This document shows positions 1 to 6,942 of a stretch of DNA of 22,459 nucleotides, piece after piece. Origin of the DNA: Bacteroidota bacterium (lineage in GTDB: Bacteria; Bacteroidota; Bacteroidia; Bacteroidales; Prolixibacteraceae). Positions within the stretch are counted from its first letter, which is position 1. Each line of letters starts with the position of its first letter. Below the pieces are notes generated by a model. That model worked only from the letters and a program-made list of their open reading frames with translations. It was not told the origin of the DNA and did not search any database. The stretch lies in assembly GCA_030691295.1 (NCBI GenBank), contig JAUYEQ010000546.1:1-22459 (forward strand), in the 5' to 3' direction. Made by a program: the position numbers and the translations under genes.

Positions 1-183
1 GGCTTTTCCACCCGCATCCCGGAACTCAAAGTCAAAACAGGAAGCTCCATTCCACCCAACCCCATTCGCTTCTTTCCATTCAGTCACCACCCTTGCTTTT
101 CCCAACCCTATCAGCGGTATGCCCTGCGAAGTGTTCACCCCTGAAGACCAAAAGCCACAAAAGGCCCACCACCCTTTAAAGGT

Positions 184-406
184 GCAGGTAAAAATAAAGG
201 ATCATTCGCGCATGGCCTTTGTGCTTGCAGCCGGTTCGTCTCACTCATTCAACCGTTCGCTTTGACGCTCGTTCCTCGCGTCGCCGCTCACTAATTCATT
301 TCGTTCACCTCACCAGCTTCAGCACCGCACGTGTAAGTGTTTCGTGCCTCAACACCCACACCTTTCCCAACCCACACCAAGAGCATTTCAGTTTATTTTT
401 ACCTGC
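184..406. repeat. Element bounded by a perfect 15-bp inverted repeat
   Basis: GCAGGTAAAAATAAA at 184-198 is the exact reverse complement of TTTATTTTTACCTGC at 392-406, leaving 193 bases between the arms. The right arm overlaps CCTGCGAAGTGTT (402-414), which also occurs exactly at 123-135. The interior has no plausible gene. Inside it, TCACTCATTCA (241-251) and TCACTAATTCA (288-298) are a near-identical direct repeat. The structure resembles a small non-autonomous repeat unit, but no flanking target duplication is evident. Confidence 0.45.
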
Positions 407-485
407 GAAGTGTTTGCCCCATAAAACCCACGTTCACCAATCATTATCGCTTTGTTCAGCCTGCATTGATCGTTTCATCATGTTA

Positions 486-541
486 TTGAAATGAGAATAA
501 CTGCCCTCGCACCTCCCGGTGCCAGTTATTTCCCATTTCAA
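486..541. repeat. Long imperfect stem-loop
   Basis: Three nested stems are visible. TTGAAATG (486-493) pairs with CATTTCAA (534-541). AATAACTG (496-503) pairs with CAGTTATT (523-530). GCACC (509-513) pairs with GGTGC (518-522) around a TCCC loop. They are separated by a small internal loop and a five-base bulge. Neither strand has a U-tract after the hairpin, so it is not a standard intrinsic terminator. It could be a palindromic repeat or the core of a structured RNA. Confidence 0.5.
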
Positions 542-771
542 CAGCACATCATCATACCCGAAATTTGACATTTCCTTTCCTGAAAAAATAAAACTATGTG
601 TCATTATTGAGTAAATAATACTTGCAGACTGTAATCAAAGAGGAAATATTTAAGCTTGTTGGGCAAGAATGGTCTGTAGAATATGTGTTTTTAAAAACCC
701 ATCCAGCCTTACATTGTTGGGTGTAGAATTGGGTGTGTTGCCTGTAAATAGCTGATTGTAAACATTATTTG

Positions 772-858
772 CGGAGAGCGAGGGATTCGAACCCCCGGTA
801 CCCCGAAGGGTACAACAGATTTCGAGTCTGCCCCGATCGACCACTCCGGCAGCTCTCC
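772..858 (-). tRNA. tRNA-Ser (anticodon CGA)
   Basis: Read on the minus strand, the acceptor stem GGAGAGC (858-852) pairs with GCTCTCC (779-773), followed by discriminator base G at 772. The anticodon stem-loop is GCAGA-CTCGAAA-TCTGT, giving anticodon CGA, which reads UCG serine codons. A long variable arm (GTACCC TTCG GGGTAC type) and the T-arm GGTTCGAATCC are present, as expected for a class II serine tRNA of about 87 nt. The CCA end is not encoded, because the next bases are CAA. It lies downstream of dsbD on the same strand. Confidence 0.95.
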
Positions 859-864
859 TTTTTT

Positions 865-915
865 GATTAACGATTAACGAAATAGAAACAAATCATAAAT
901 CGTTGATCGTTAATC
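865..915. repeat. Inverted repeat between dsbD and tRNA-Ser
   Basis: GATTAACGATTAACGA (865-880) pairs with TCGTTGATCGTTAATC (900-915) at 15 of 16 positions around a loop of about 19 nt. It sits in the short gap between the dsbD stop codon and the tRNA. On the minus strand it is followed by A residues rather than U, so it is not a classic intrinsic terminator. It may act as a transcript end or processing structure, or it may be a simple repeat built on ATTAACG. Confidence 0.45.
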
Positions 916-941
916 TGAAATCACAAATATATGCATACTTT

Positions 942-2945
942 CTATTTCCTTTTTTCAAATTCAGCCAACGCAGCATCCAGGAAATCAACAAAGTTGTCGG
1001 CATTCAAATCGTACGCTTTTGGCTGAACCAGCATTTGTTCTTTCGTGTCGAGCAATACGTAATAGGGCTGTGCATTTACACCATATCTGCTGATCTGAAA
1101 ATCTGCATATTTCTTTCCCAAAGTCTTTTTTACTTTTCCGTCGTAAGTCGATGTAATCCATTCGCTTTCAGGCAAAGTAGATTTGTCATCAACATACAGG
1201 GCGATAATTACAAAATGTTTCTTCAAGCGCTCCAAAACGCGGGTATCCGACCACACATTGGCTTCCATTTCGCGGCAATTTACACAGCCATGGCCAGTAA
1301 AGTCAATGAATACCGGTTTGTTTAATTTTTTTGCACATGCCATTCCCTGTTCATAATCGTAATAACCTTCCAATCCGTGAGGAAGGTGCAGGAATTCACC
1401 GAATTTTGGTTTGTCGCAAAGTTCCTGATCAATTCCAAAAGTTCCTGAAGTCGAATTTCCGGGAGTCGCGAGTTTAATTTCATCACGAATGATTTTGTGC
1501 AGATCAAAATCGTGCGTTGACTGAGGGGGAAGATATCCTGAAATGGCTTTTAGCGGAGCGCCAAACATGCCGGGAATAAGGTAAACAACAAACGAAAAGG
1601 TAACGATAGCCATCAGCAAACGGGGAACGGTTACAAATTTCACATCGCTGTCGTGCGAAAATTTCAGTTTTCCCAACAGATAAAATCCAAGAAGCACGAA
1701 GATAACGATCCACAAGGCCAGGTAAACTTCGCGGTCGAGTATTCCCCAATGGTAAGTTTGATCTGCAATACTCAGGAATTTCAGGCCCAAAGCCAATTCG
1801 AGAAAACCAAGCACCACTTTTACTGAATTAAGCCATCCGCCAGATTTGGGCAGATTGTTTAGCCACCCCGGGAAGAGGGCAAAAAGGGTGAACGGCAAAG
1901 CAAATGCCAGTGAAAAACCAAACATTCCGATGATGGGTTTTAAGACCTGACCGCCAGCAGATTCAACCAGAATCGCGCCAACAATTGGACCGGTGCAGGA
2001 AAATGAAACCAGTACGAGTGTTAAAGCCATAAAGAATGAGCCCAAAAGTCCACCTTTGTCAACTTGCTGATCCGATTTATTTACGATCCAGCTTGGCAAA
2101 ACGATTTCGAACATTCCGAAGAAAGAGAATGCAAACAGCATGAAAACTGCAAAGAAAATAATGTTTGGTACCCAATGTGTGCTTAGCCAGTTGGCTATTC
2201 CGGGGCCAAAAATTACAGACACCAGCGTACCGATAACCGTATAAATAAGAATAATTGAAAATCCGTAAAATACAGCGTTTAAACGTGATTTAAATTTTGA
2301 CTCCCCTGAATTCATAAAAAATGAAACCGTCATCGGAATCATCGGAAATACACACGGAGTAAGAATTGCAGCCAATCCTGCCAAAAACGAAAAGAACAGA
2401 AACCACAATAAGTTTCCTGATTTTTCATCCTGACTTGAGGTTTCTGAAGACATGGACGAAATCGCCAGAGTATCGGACGAGACGGATCCTTCAGAATTCA
2501 GGCTAAATGAAAAATCTGCTTCGGTAGGAGGGGTGCAGGTTTCGTTGTTGCACGACATAAACTCGACAAAACCTTTTATATCAACCTTGTCAGAATTTTT
2601 TAATATTATTTTTTGTGTCAGCACAGCCTGTTTGCTAAAGTAGCCGAGCTTCATGTTGAAAATCTTATCGAAGTATTCGGTGGGAAATGGCTCCTTCGTT
2701 AGTTTTCCAACAAATTCGAAAAGCGATGAATCAGCAAAATTAATTGAAGTTCTGATCGGGCCTCCATCCGGAAGTTCAGTGTCATACAAATGCCATTCTT
2801 CTTCAATATTGGCTGTGAAAATTAACGTTGCTTCCAATCCGTCCTGTTTCGATTCAAACGTCCATTTTACAGGTTCAAGAATCTGCGCGGATAATTGGGT
2901 TCCAACAAAAAGTAGTAAGCCTATAAATAGCGTAATCTGTTTCAT
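942..2945 (-). CDS. dsbD: DsbD-type thiol:disulfide interchange protein
   Basis: The 667-residue protein would carry reducing power from cytoplasmic thioredoxin across the inner membrane to periplasmic thiol proteins such as cytochrome c maturation factors and disulfide isomerases. Residues 1-20 form a signal peptide. Residues 21-175 are an N-terminal periplasmic domain with a Cys pair at C132 and C137. From about 178 to 460 there are multiple membrane segments with the paired cysteines C198 (in LTPCVFPMIP) and C317 (in SFSCTGP). Residues from about 530 to 667 are a thioredoxin-like domain with C554-V-N-C557. All three redox pairs of the family are therefore present, and the length is slightly above the usual DsbD. 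The start follows a TATTTTTG promoter element by 28 bases. The only doubt is the precise partner proteins, which are not in this window. Confidence 0.92.
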   Translation of the reverse strand: MKQITLFIGLLLFVGTQLSAQILEPVKWTFESKQDGLEATLIFTANIEEEWHLYDTELPDGGPIRTSINFADSSLFEFVGKLTKEPFPTEYFDKIFNMKLGYFSKQAVLTQKIILKNSDKVDIKGFVEFMSCNNETCTPPTEADFSFSLNSEGSVSSDTLAISSMSSETSSQDEKSGNLLWFLFFSFLAGLAAILTPCVFPMIPMTVSFFMNSGESKFKSRLNAVFYGFSIILIYTVIGTLVSVIFGPGIANWLSTHWVPNIIFFAVFMLFAFSFFGMFEIVLPSWIVNKSDQQVDKGGLLGSFFMALTLVLVSFSCTGPIVGAILVESAGGQVLKPIIGMFGFSLAFALPFTLFALFPGWLNNLPKSGGWLNSVKVVLGFLELALGLKFLSIADQTYHWGILDREVYLALWIVIFVLLGFYLLGKLKFSHDSDVKFVTVPRLLMAIVTFSFVVYLIPGMFGAPLKAISGYLPPQSTHDFDLHKIIRDEIKLATPGNSTSGTFGIDQELCDKPKFGEFLHLPHGLEGYYDYEQGMACAKKLNKPVFIDFTGHGCVNCREMEANVWSDTRVLERLKKHFVIIALYVDDKSTLPESEWITSTYDGKVKKTLGKKYADFQISRYGVNAQPYYVLLDTKEQMLVQPKAYDLNADNFVDFLDAALAEFEKRK

Positions 2946-2973
2946 CTAATAAATTTTTATTAATTACAAGTTC

Positions 2974-2981
2974 CAAAAATA
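2974..2981 (-). promoter_or_regulatory. Bacteroidota-type -7 element for dsbD
   Basis: TATTTTTG on the minus strand matches the TAnnTTTG -7 consensus of Bacteroidota sigma factor ABfr-type promoters. It ends 28 bases before the dsbD ATG. No clear -33 TTTG box is seen at ideal spacing. Confidence 0.45.
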
Positions 2982-3060
2982 CACAATGGATTTAAGCTAT
3001 TTATGAAAACCATCATTGAAAAACTCTATGTGTAGATCGAGATCTGCTAATCAGGCATAA

Positions 3061-3096
3061 AAATAAAAAATCCCGGCATTTGCATACCGGGATTTT
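3061..3096 (-). terminator. Intrinsic terminator after RNase G
   Basis: AAAATCCCGG (3067-3076) pairs perfectly with CCGGGATTTT (3087-3096), giving a 10-bp stem with a 10-nt loop. On the minus strand it begins 9 bases after the rng stop codon and runs into a T-rich tract (TTTTTTATTTTT). This is a standard rho-independent terminator for the RNase G transcript, and it separates that gene from dsbD. Confidence 0.85.
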
Positions 3097-3105
3097 CTAA
3101 GGAGA

Positions 3106-4656
3106 TTAAAATACAATCTCTTCCTGATTTTCGTCGAAGAAACGATACTCGGTGAGGGTGTATGAACTCATTTCCTCCACTTTAATAATTTTTAGAAATT
3201 TGAAAGCCCATTGAAGTTTTAAAGACCAGAACCCTTTGTTCAGGAATGCGGCCAAATAGGGATGAGTCTTGATAATGACTTTCTTCTTATTGAGCTCTTT
3301 AAAAATATAATTGACTTTGCTTTCCAGTTCATCAACCAGCAAAACGGTTGGTGTTACTTTTCCCGTTCCTTTACAGGTAGGGCAAACTTCAGCTGTTTCA
3401 ACGTGTTCTTCAGGTCGTACACGCTGACGGGTAATCTGCATAAGGCAGAACTTGCTCAATGGCAGGATGTTGTGTTTGGTACGGTCAACAGCCATTGATT
3501 CTTTCATCCGCTCAAATACTTTATGGCGGTTTTCGGCTTGATGCATATCGATAAAATCGACTACAATAATGCCACCCATATCTCTCAATCTCAGTTGCCG
3601 TGCTATTTCTTCGGCAGCAGCCAGGTTTACTTCCAGTGCGTTTGTTTCCTGGTCAGTTCCGGCTTTCGAACGGTTTCCACTGTTTACATCTATTACATGA
3701 AATGCTTCAGTGTGTTCGACTATCAGGTATGCTCCATTTTTGAAGGATACTGTTTTCCCAAAAGATGCTTTTAATTGTTTGTCAATCCCGTAATAGTCAA
3801 ATATCGATTGATTCCCTTTGTAGAGTTTTACGATATTTTTCTTTTCGGGAGCAATGGTGCCCAGATATTCAGTAATTTCCTCACAAGCAGTAGCATCATT
3901 TACAATAATGCTATTGAAGTCGGGATGATAGATATCCCTTAATAAAGAGGTGGTTCTGTCCATTTCTCCAACAACGAGAGAAGGGGCATTCACTTTTCTT
4001 AATTTCTGAAATGTCGTCTCGAATTTGGTAACCAGTCGTTTGAGTTCCTGGTCGAGTTCGGCAACACGTTTTTCTTCAGCAGCAGTTCGGACTATTACGC
4101 CGTATTTTCTGGGTCGTATGCTTTGAATCAGTTTTTTGAGCCTGTTTTTTTCTTCATTTGATTCAATCTTCTGCGAAATGCTAACTTTTTCGCTGAAAGG
4201 CATCAACACCATATTACGGCCGGCAATAGACAGTTCTGAAGTTAACCGGGGTCCTTTTGTCGAGATAGGCTCTTTTGCTACCTGTACCAAAATGTTTTGA
4301 CCGGTTTTAAGAATATCTGATATCTTTCCATCTTTATCAATGTCAGGTTCTGACTGGATTTTAGAAATGGAAAAGATTTTGTTGCTTTTCGATGTGGCAA
4401 TTTTCAGAAACTTGTTCAGTGTCGAAAATTGTGGCCCCATATCGAGGTAATGCAGAAAGGCATCTTTCTCGTATCCAACGTCAATGAATGCAGCGTTCAG
4501 ACTGGGCATTATTTTTTTTACACGTCCAAGATATATATCTCCAACCGCAAATTTAGCCCCCGTCATTTCCCTGTTAAGTTCGACTAACCGTTTATCTTCC
4601 AATAAAGCAATAACAACTTCTGAGGGAGAGACATCTACAATTATATCGCTACTCAC
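3106..4656 (-). CDS. rng: Ribonuclease G/E
   Basis: The 516-residue protein is an endoribonuclease for rRNA and mRNA processing. An S1-like RNA-binding region lies at about 38-130 (GDIYLGRVKKI, then AAFIDVGYEKDAFLH). The catalytic DNase I-like region carries D323 in IDVNSGN and D367 in VVDFIDM; their 44-residue spacing matches the Mg2+-binding aspartates of the family. CPTCKGTG gives C425 and C428, the zinc-link pair that holds RNase E/G dimers together. The length is that of an RNase G-like core without the RNase E scaffold tail. The start is GTG at 4656: an in-frame stop lies just upstream and no ATG is available. Its transcript ends at the hairpin at 3061-3096. The location beside HU and opposite mutY is common in Bacteroidota. 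Confidence 0.93.
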   Translation of the reverse strand: MSSDIIVDVSPSEVVIALLEDKRLVELNREMTGAKFAVGDIYLGRVKKIMPSLNAAFIDVGYEKDAFLHYLDMGPQFSTLNKFLKIATSKSNKIFSISKIQSEPDIDKDGKISDILKTGQNILVQVAKEPISTKGPRLTSELSIAGRNMVLMPFSEKVSISQKIESNEEKNRLKKLIQSIRPRKYGVIVRTAAEEKRVAELDQELKRLVTKFETTFQKLRKVNAPSLVVGEMDRTTSLLRDIYHPDFNSIIVNDATACEEITEYLGTIAPEKKNIVKLYKGNQSIFDYYGIDKQLKASFGKTVSFKNGAYLIVEHTEAFHVIDVNSGNRSKAGTDQETNALEVNLAAAEEIARQLRLRDMGGIIVVDFIDMHQAENRHKVFERMKESMAVDRTKHNILPLSKFCLMQITRQRVRPEEHVETAEVCPTCKGTGKVTPTVLLVDELESKVNYIFKELNKKKVIIKTHPYLAAFLNKGFWSLKLQWAFKFLKIIKVEEMSSYTLTEYRFFDENQEEIVF

Positions 4657-4704
4657 TACGTTTTTTTATTTTTTTTAAGTTTAAAACTACCAGACTTATA
4701 AACA

Positions 4705-4742
4705 GATTAAACCTAAAGCACATTCGCGCTTTAGGTTTAATC
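4705..4742 (-). terminator. Perfect 15-bp stem-loop after the HU/basic-protein genes
   Basis: GATTAAACCTAAAGC (4705-4719) is the exact reverse complement of GCTTTAGGTTTAATC (4728-4742), with an 8-nt loop. On the minus strand it lies about 40 bases past the stop of the 30-codon gene and is followed by TGTTTATA, a weak U-tract. It probably ends the HU transcript before the rng start at 4656, although some readthrough into rng is possible. Confidence 0.65.
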
Positions 4743-4782
4743 CTGATAATGTCTTAATAAGCTATCGCTTAAAAAGAAAAGA

Positions 4783-4875
4783 CTATTTTTTCTTTTTGTG
4801 TCTGTTTTTCCTTAGTCTTTTTTTACGCTTGTGCGTAGCCATCTTGTGTCGTTTCCTTTTTTTTCCGCTTGGCAT
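4783..4875 (-). CDS. 30-residue basic protein, AURKAIP1/COX24 (bS22-like) type
   Basis: The reading frame begins at ATG 4875 and ends with TAG at 4785-4783. The protein starts MPSGKKRKRHKMATH and continues as an almost uninterrupted run of Lys, Arg and His, with one Leu and one Asn. It has no acidic residue. The pattern of basic residues around KMATHKRKKRLRKNR resembles the small AURKAIP1/COX24-domain proteins. That family includes a small-subunit ribosomal protein (bS22 in actinobacteria, mS38 in mitochondria), so a role on the ribosome is likely but is inferred from similarity. The start lies 6 bases after the HU stop codon, so the two genes are probably co-transcribed. Genes this short are often missed. 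The alternative is a small nucleic-acid-binding protein of other function. Confidence 0.8.
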   Translation of the reverse strand: MPSGKKRKRHKMATHKRKKRLRKNRHKKKK

Positions 4876-4881
4876 AATAAT

Positions 4882-5166
4882 TTATTTAACTTGTTCCTTA
4901 ACTTGAGCTACAAATGTTTTCGCTGGCTTGAATGAAGGGATAAAATGCTCAGGAATAATAATTGTAGTGTTTCTCGAAATATTACGTGCAGTTTTCTCTG
5001 CCCTTCTTTTTACAATAAAACTACCGAAACCGCGAAGATACACATTTCTTCCTTCAGTTAAGGAATCCTTTACTGTTTCCATGAAAGCTTCTACTGCTTT
5101 CTGTACCGTCACTTTTTCAATACCGGTATTCTTACTAACCTCGTTTACGATATCTGCTTTTGTCAT
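4882..5166 (-). CDS. HU/IHF-family DNA-binding protein
   Basis: The 94-residue protein is a nucleoid protein that binds and bends DNA as a dimer. The N-terminal helical dimerisation part is about residues 1-40 (MTKADIVNEV...). The signature GFGSF is at 46-50. The DNA-binding beta arm follows, with ARNISRNTTIIIPEHFIPSF and FKPAKTF. Length and motifs are typical. The usual ARNP is ARNI here, so the proline that normally follows RN and intercalates or lies near the arm tip is not in the standard place. The gene has its own TATTTTTG promoter element upstream, leads into the 30-codon basic protein gene, and diverges from mutY. Confidence 0.93.
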   Translation of the reverse strand: MTKADIVNEVSKNTGIEKVTVQKAVEAFMETVKDSLTEGRNVYLRGFGSFIVKRRAEKTARNISRNTTIIIPEHFIPSFKPAKTFVAQVKEQVK

Positions 5167-5218
5167 CTCTTAAAATATTTAATTATCAACAATTTATATT
5201 TTTCGAACTATTGGAGTG

Positions 5219-5226
5219 CAAAAATA
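5219..5226 (-). promoter_or_regulatory. Bacteroidota-type -7 element for the HU gene
   Basis: TATTTTTG on the minus strand matches TAnnTTTG and is followed by GCACTCC. It lies about 52 bases before the HU start codon, in the 139-bp gap shared with divergent mutY. A clear -33 TTTG was not found. A TATTTTTA on the plus strand (near 5264-5271) could serve mutY but is weaker. Confidence 0.5.
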
Positions 5227-5305
5227 AAAATTATTTAAAAATTAGGAACATTTAAATTCGATTATTTTTACAATTCTTTAAGATTTTAAAGTAGTTAGGT
5301 AAAAG

Positions 5306-6364
5306 ATGGATATTTTCAACTCATTAATACACCATTGGTATTCTTTATTCAAGCGCGATTTGCCGTGGCGGGACACCCAAAATCCATACTATATTTGGCT
5401 TTCGGAAATCATACTTCAACAGACACGTATTGAGCAGGGAAGAGCCTATTACCTGTCATTTATTGGAGAATTCCCGACTATTTCAGACCTTGCAAGCGCA
5501 TCTGAAGACAAAGTTTTGAAACTTTGGCAGGGATTGGGCTACTATTCAAGAGCCAGAAACCTGCATTTTACAGCCAGATATATTTCGGAACATTTTAATG
5601 GAAAATTTCCGGAGAAACACCGTTTGATATTGTCATTGAAAGGTATAGGTGAATATACCGCTGCTGCAATTGCATCTATTTCATTCAACCAGGAATATCC
5701 GGCAGTGGATGGAAATGTTTTCAGGGTACTTTCGCGCTTTTACGGAATATATGAACCGATTGACACTTCAGCCGGAAAGAAAATCTTCGTGAAACTTGCT
5801 GCTGAACTGATAAAAGGAACCGATCCGGGAATGCACAATCAGGCTTTGATGGAATTTGGCGCATTGCAATGTACACCGCAAAAGCCGGATTGTTTAAGAT
5901 GTCCTTTGAGCGAAAGATGTTATGCATTCGCAAACAAAAAAGTTGCAGATCTGCCGGTGAAACTGAAAAAGACGACTCAGCGGCACCGGTATTTTAACTA
6001 TTTTGATATTTCTCACAGCGATTCTGTCTGGCTTAAAAAGCGTGTCGGAAAAGATATCTGGAAGAACCTGTTTGAATTTCCTATGATTGAGACTTCCGTG
6101 GCGACAGGTTTCGAAGAACTTATGGCTATGTCGGAAGTAAATCAGTTAATGGATGCTGATAATTCGGTCGTGGAGAAAATTACAGACTGGAAAATTCACC
6201 TGCTTACCCACCAGAAAATAAACTATCGTATTATTAAGGTGAGTTTACTTCAGGAAAAGGAAATGCCGGTTGAATTGATTAGAGTGAATAAAAAAGATAT
6301 TTTTAACTTTGCTGTTCCAAAATTGCTTGAGACGTATTTGATAAGGAATAATGAAAATGGATAG
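5306..6364 (+). CDS. mutY: A/G-specific adenine glycosylase
   Basis: The 352-residue enzyme removes adenine mispaired with 8-oxoguanine in base excision repair. Catalytic E34 lies in SEIILQQT. The helix-hairpin-helix LKGIGEYTAA is at 111-120 and the catalytic D135 is in AVDGNVFRVLSRFYGI. The [4Fe-4S] cluster ligands C189, C196, C199 and C205 have the standard C-x6-C-x2-C-x5-C spacing. A C-terminal NUDIX-like oxoG-recognition domain covers about 215-345. The ATG at 5306 gives the expected N-terminus with the PWR...P..IWLSE segment. It heads the plus-strand run mutY-ssb-gldE-gldD, an order often seen in Bacteroidota. Confidence 0.95.
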   Translation: MDIFNSLIHHWYSLFKRDLPWRDTQNPYYIWLSEIILQQTRIEQGRAYYLSFIGEFPTISDLASASEDKVLKLWQGLGYYSRARNLHFTARYISEHFNGKFPEKHRLILSLKGIGEYTAAAIASISFNQEYPAVDGNVFRVLSRFYGIYEPIDTSAGKKIFVKLAAELIKGTDPGMHNQALMEFGALQCTPQKPDCLRCPLSERCYAFANKKVADLPVKLKKTTQRHRYFNYFDISHSDSVWLKKRVGKDIWKNLFEFPMIETSVATGFEELMAMSEVNQLMDADNSVVEKITDWKIHLLTHQKINYRIIKVSLLQEKEMPVELIRVNKKDIFNFAVPKLLETYLIRNNENG

Positions 6365-6492
6365 TTTTTATGGTTTAGAGGTGCATTTAAAATAATTTTT
6401 GGACAATTATGGATTTTGTTGATTACAGAAGCCAAAATTTAAATTTTTTTATTGTAAATTTATTTCAGTTTAACTTTAATAACTTAATCAAT

Positions 6493-6921
6493 ATGACAAT
6501 CAACAAAGTAATTTTGGTTGGAAACGTAGGACGTGACCCGGAAACCAGACATTTAGACAAAGGTGTTGCAGTATCAAGATTTTCGTTGGCAACAACTGAA
6601 AATTACACCTCGAAGACAGGTGAAAAAGTAAGTAATACCGAATGGCACAATATTGTTGCCTGGCGAGGTTTGGCCGAAGTAGTTGAAAAGTATGTAAAAA
6701 AAGGTAGCCAGCTTTACATCGAAGGACGGTTAAGAACCAATTCGTACGAAAAGGATGGTGTAAAACATTACGCTACCGAGATCAGTGCCGACACGCTCAA
6801 ATTGCTTGGCAAACGCGAGGGGCAGGCCGAAGGAGTTGCTCCGCAGGCTCATACAGAGCAATTACAGAGTGTTAGCGAACCGGATTTTAGTCAACCGGAA
6901 GAAGACGATTTACCATTTTAA
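6493..6921 (+). CDS. ssb: Single-stranded DNA-binding protein
   Basis: The 142-residue SSB binds single-stranded DNA in replication and repair. The OB fold begins with INKVILVGNVGRDPE and runs to about residue 107, including NTEWHNIVAWRGLAE and GSQLYIEGRLRT. A flexible linker is followed by the acidic tail ending EEDDLPF, the conserved peptide that recruits partner proteins. The same frame is open upstream to an ATG at 6409. The family N-terminus begins at the ATG at 6493, so the extra 28 residues are not counted. It is 128 bases downstream of mutY and 21 bases before gldE. Confidence 0.95.
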   Translation: MTINKVILVGNVGRDPETRHLDKGVAVSRFSLATTENYTSKTGEKVSNTEWHNIVAWRGLAEVVEKYVKKGSQLYIEGRLRTNSYEKDGVKHYATEISADTLKLLGKREGQAEGVAPQAHTEQLQSVSEPDFSQPEEDDLPF

Positions 6922-6942
6922 TAACTTAAATAATAATAATAA

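Larger units (their letters stand above)
1..640. other. Non-coding left edge, repeat-bearing
   Basis: No convincing gene is seen here. The plus strand is rich in C and poor in G over roughly the first 420 bases. A minus-strand frame is open from 201 to the window edge but has no ATG and no recognised domain. The 91-codon plus-strand frame at 219-494 has a low-complexity composition (Ser, His, Phe, Cys, Arg) and no recognisable domain. The stretch contains a perfect 15-bp inverted repeat, a 13-nt direct repeat and a long stem-loop, listed separately. It could be the end of an integrated element or a degraded intergenic repeat; the sequence does not decide between these. Confidence 0.5.

Noticed and set aside
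219..494. 91-codon plus-strand open frame
   Set aside because: Low-complexity composition, no domain, and it runs across the 15-bp inverted repeat; treated as chance.
650..844. 64-codon minus-strand open frame
   Set aside because: It begins inside the tRNA-Ser gene and has no recognisable protein features.
865..915. Inverted repeat read as an intrinsic terminator of dsbD
   Set aside because: On the minus strand it is followed by A residues rather than U, so only a repeat is called.
6409..6492. 28-residue N-terminal extension of SSB
   Set aside because: SSB proteins begin at the MTINKVILVGN segment; the upstream part is A/T-rich leader without family similarity.
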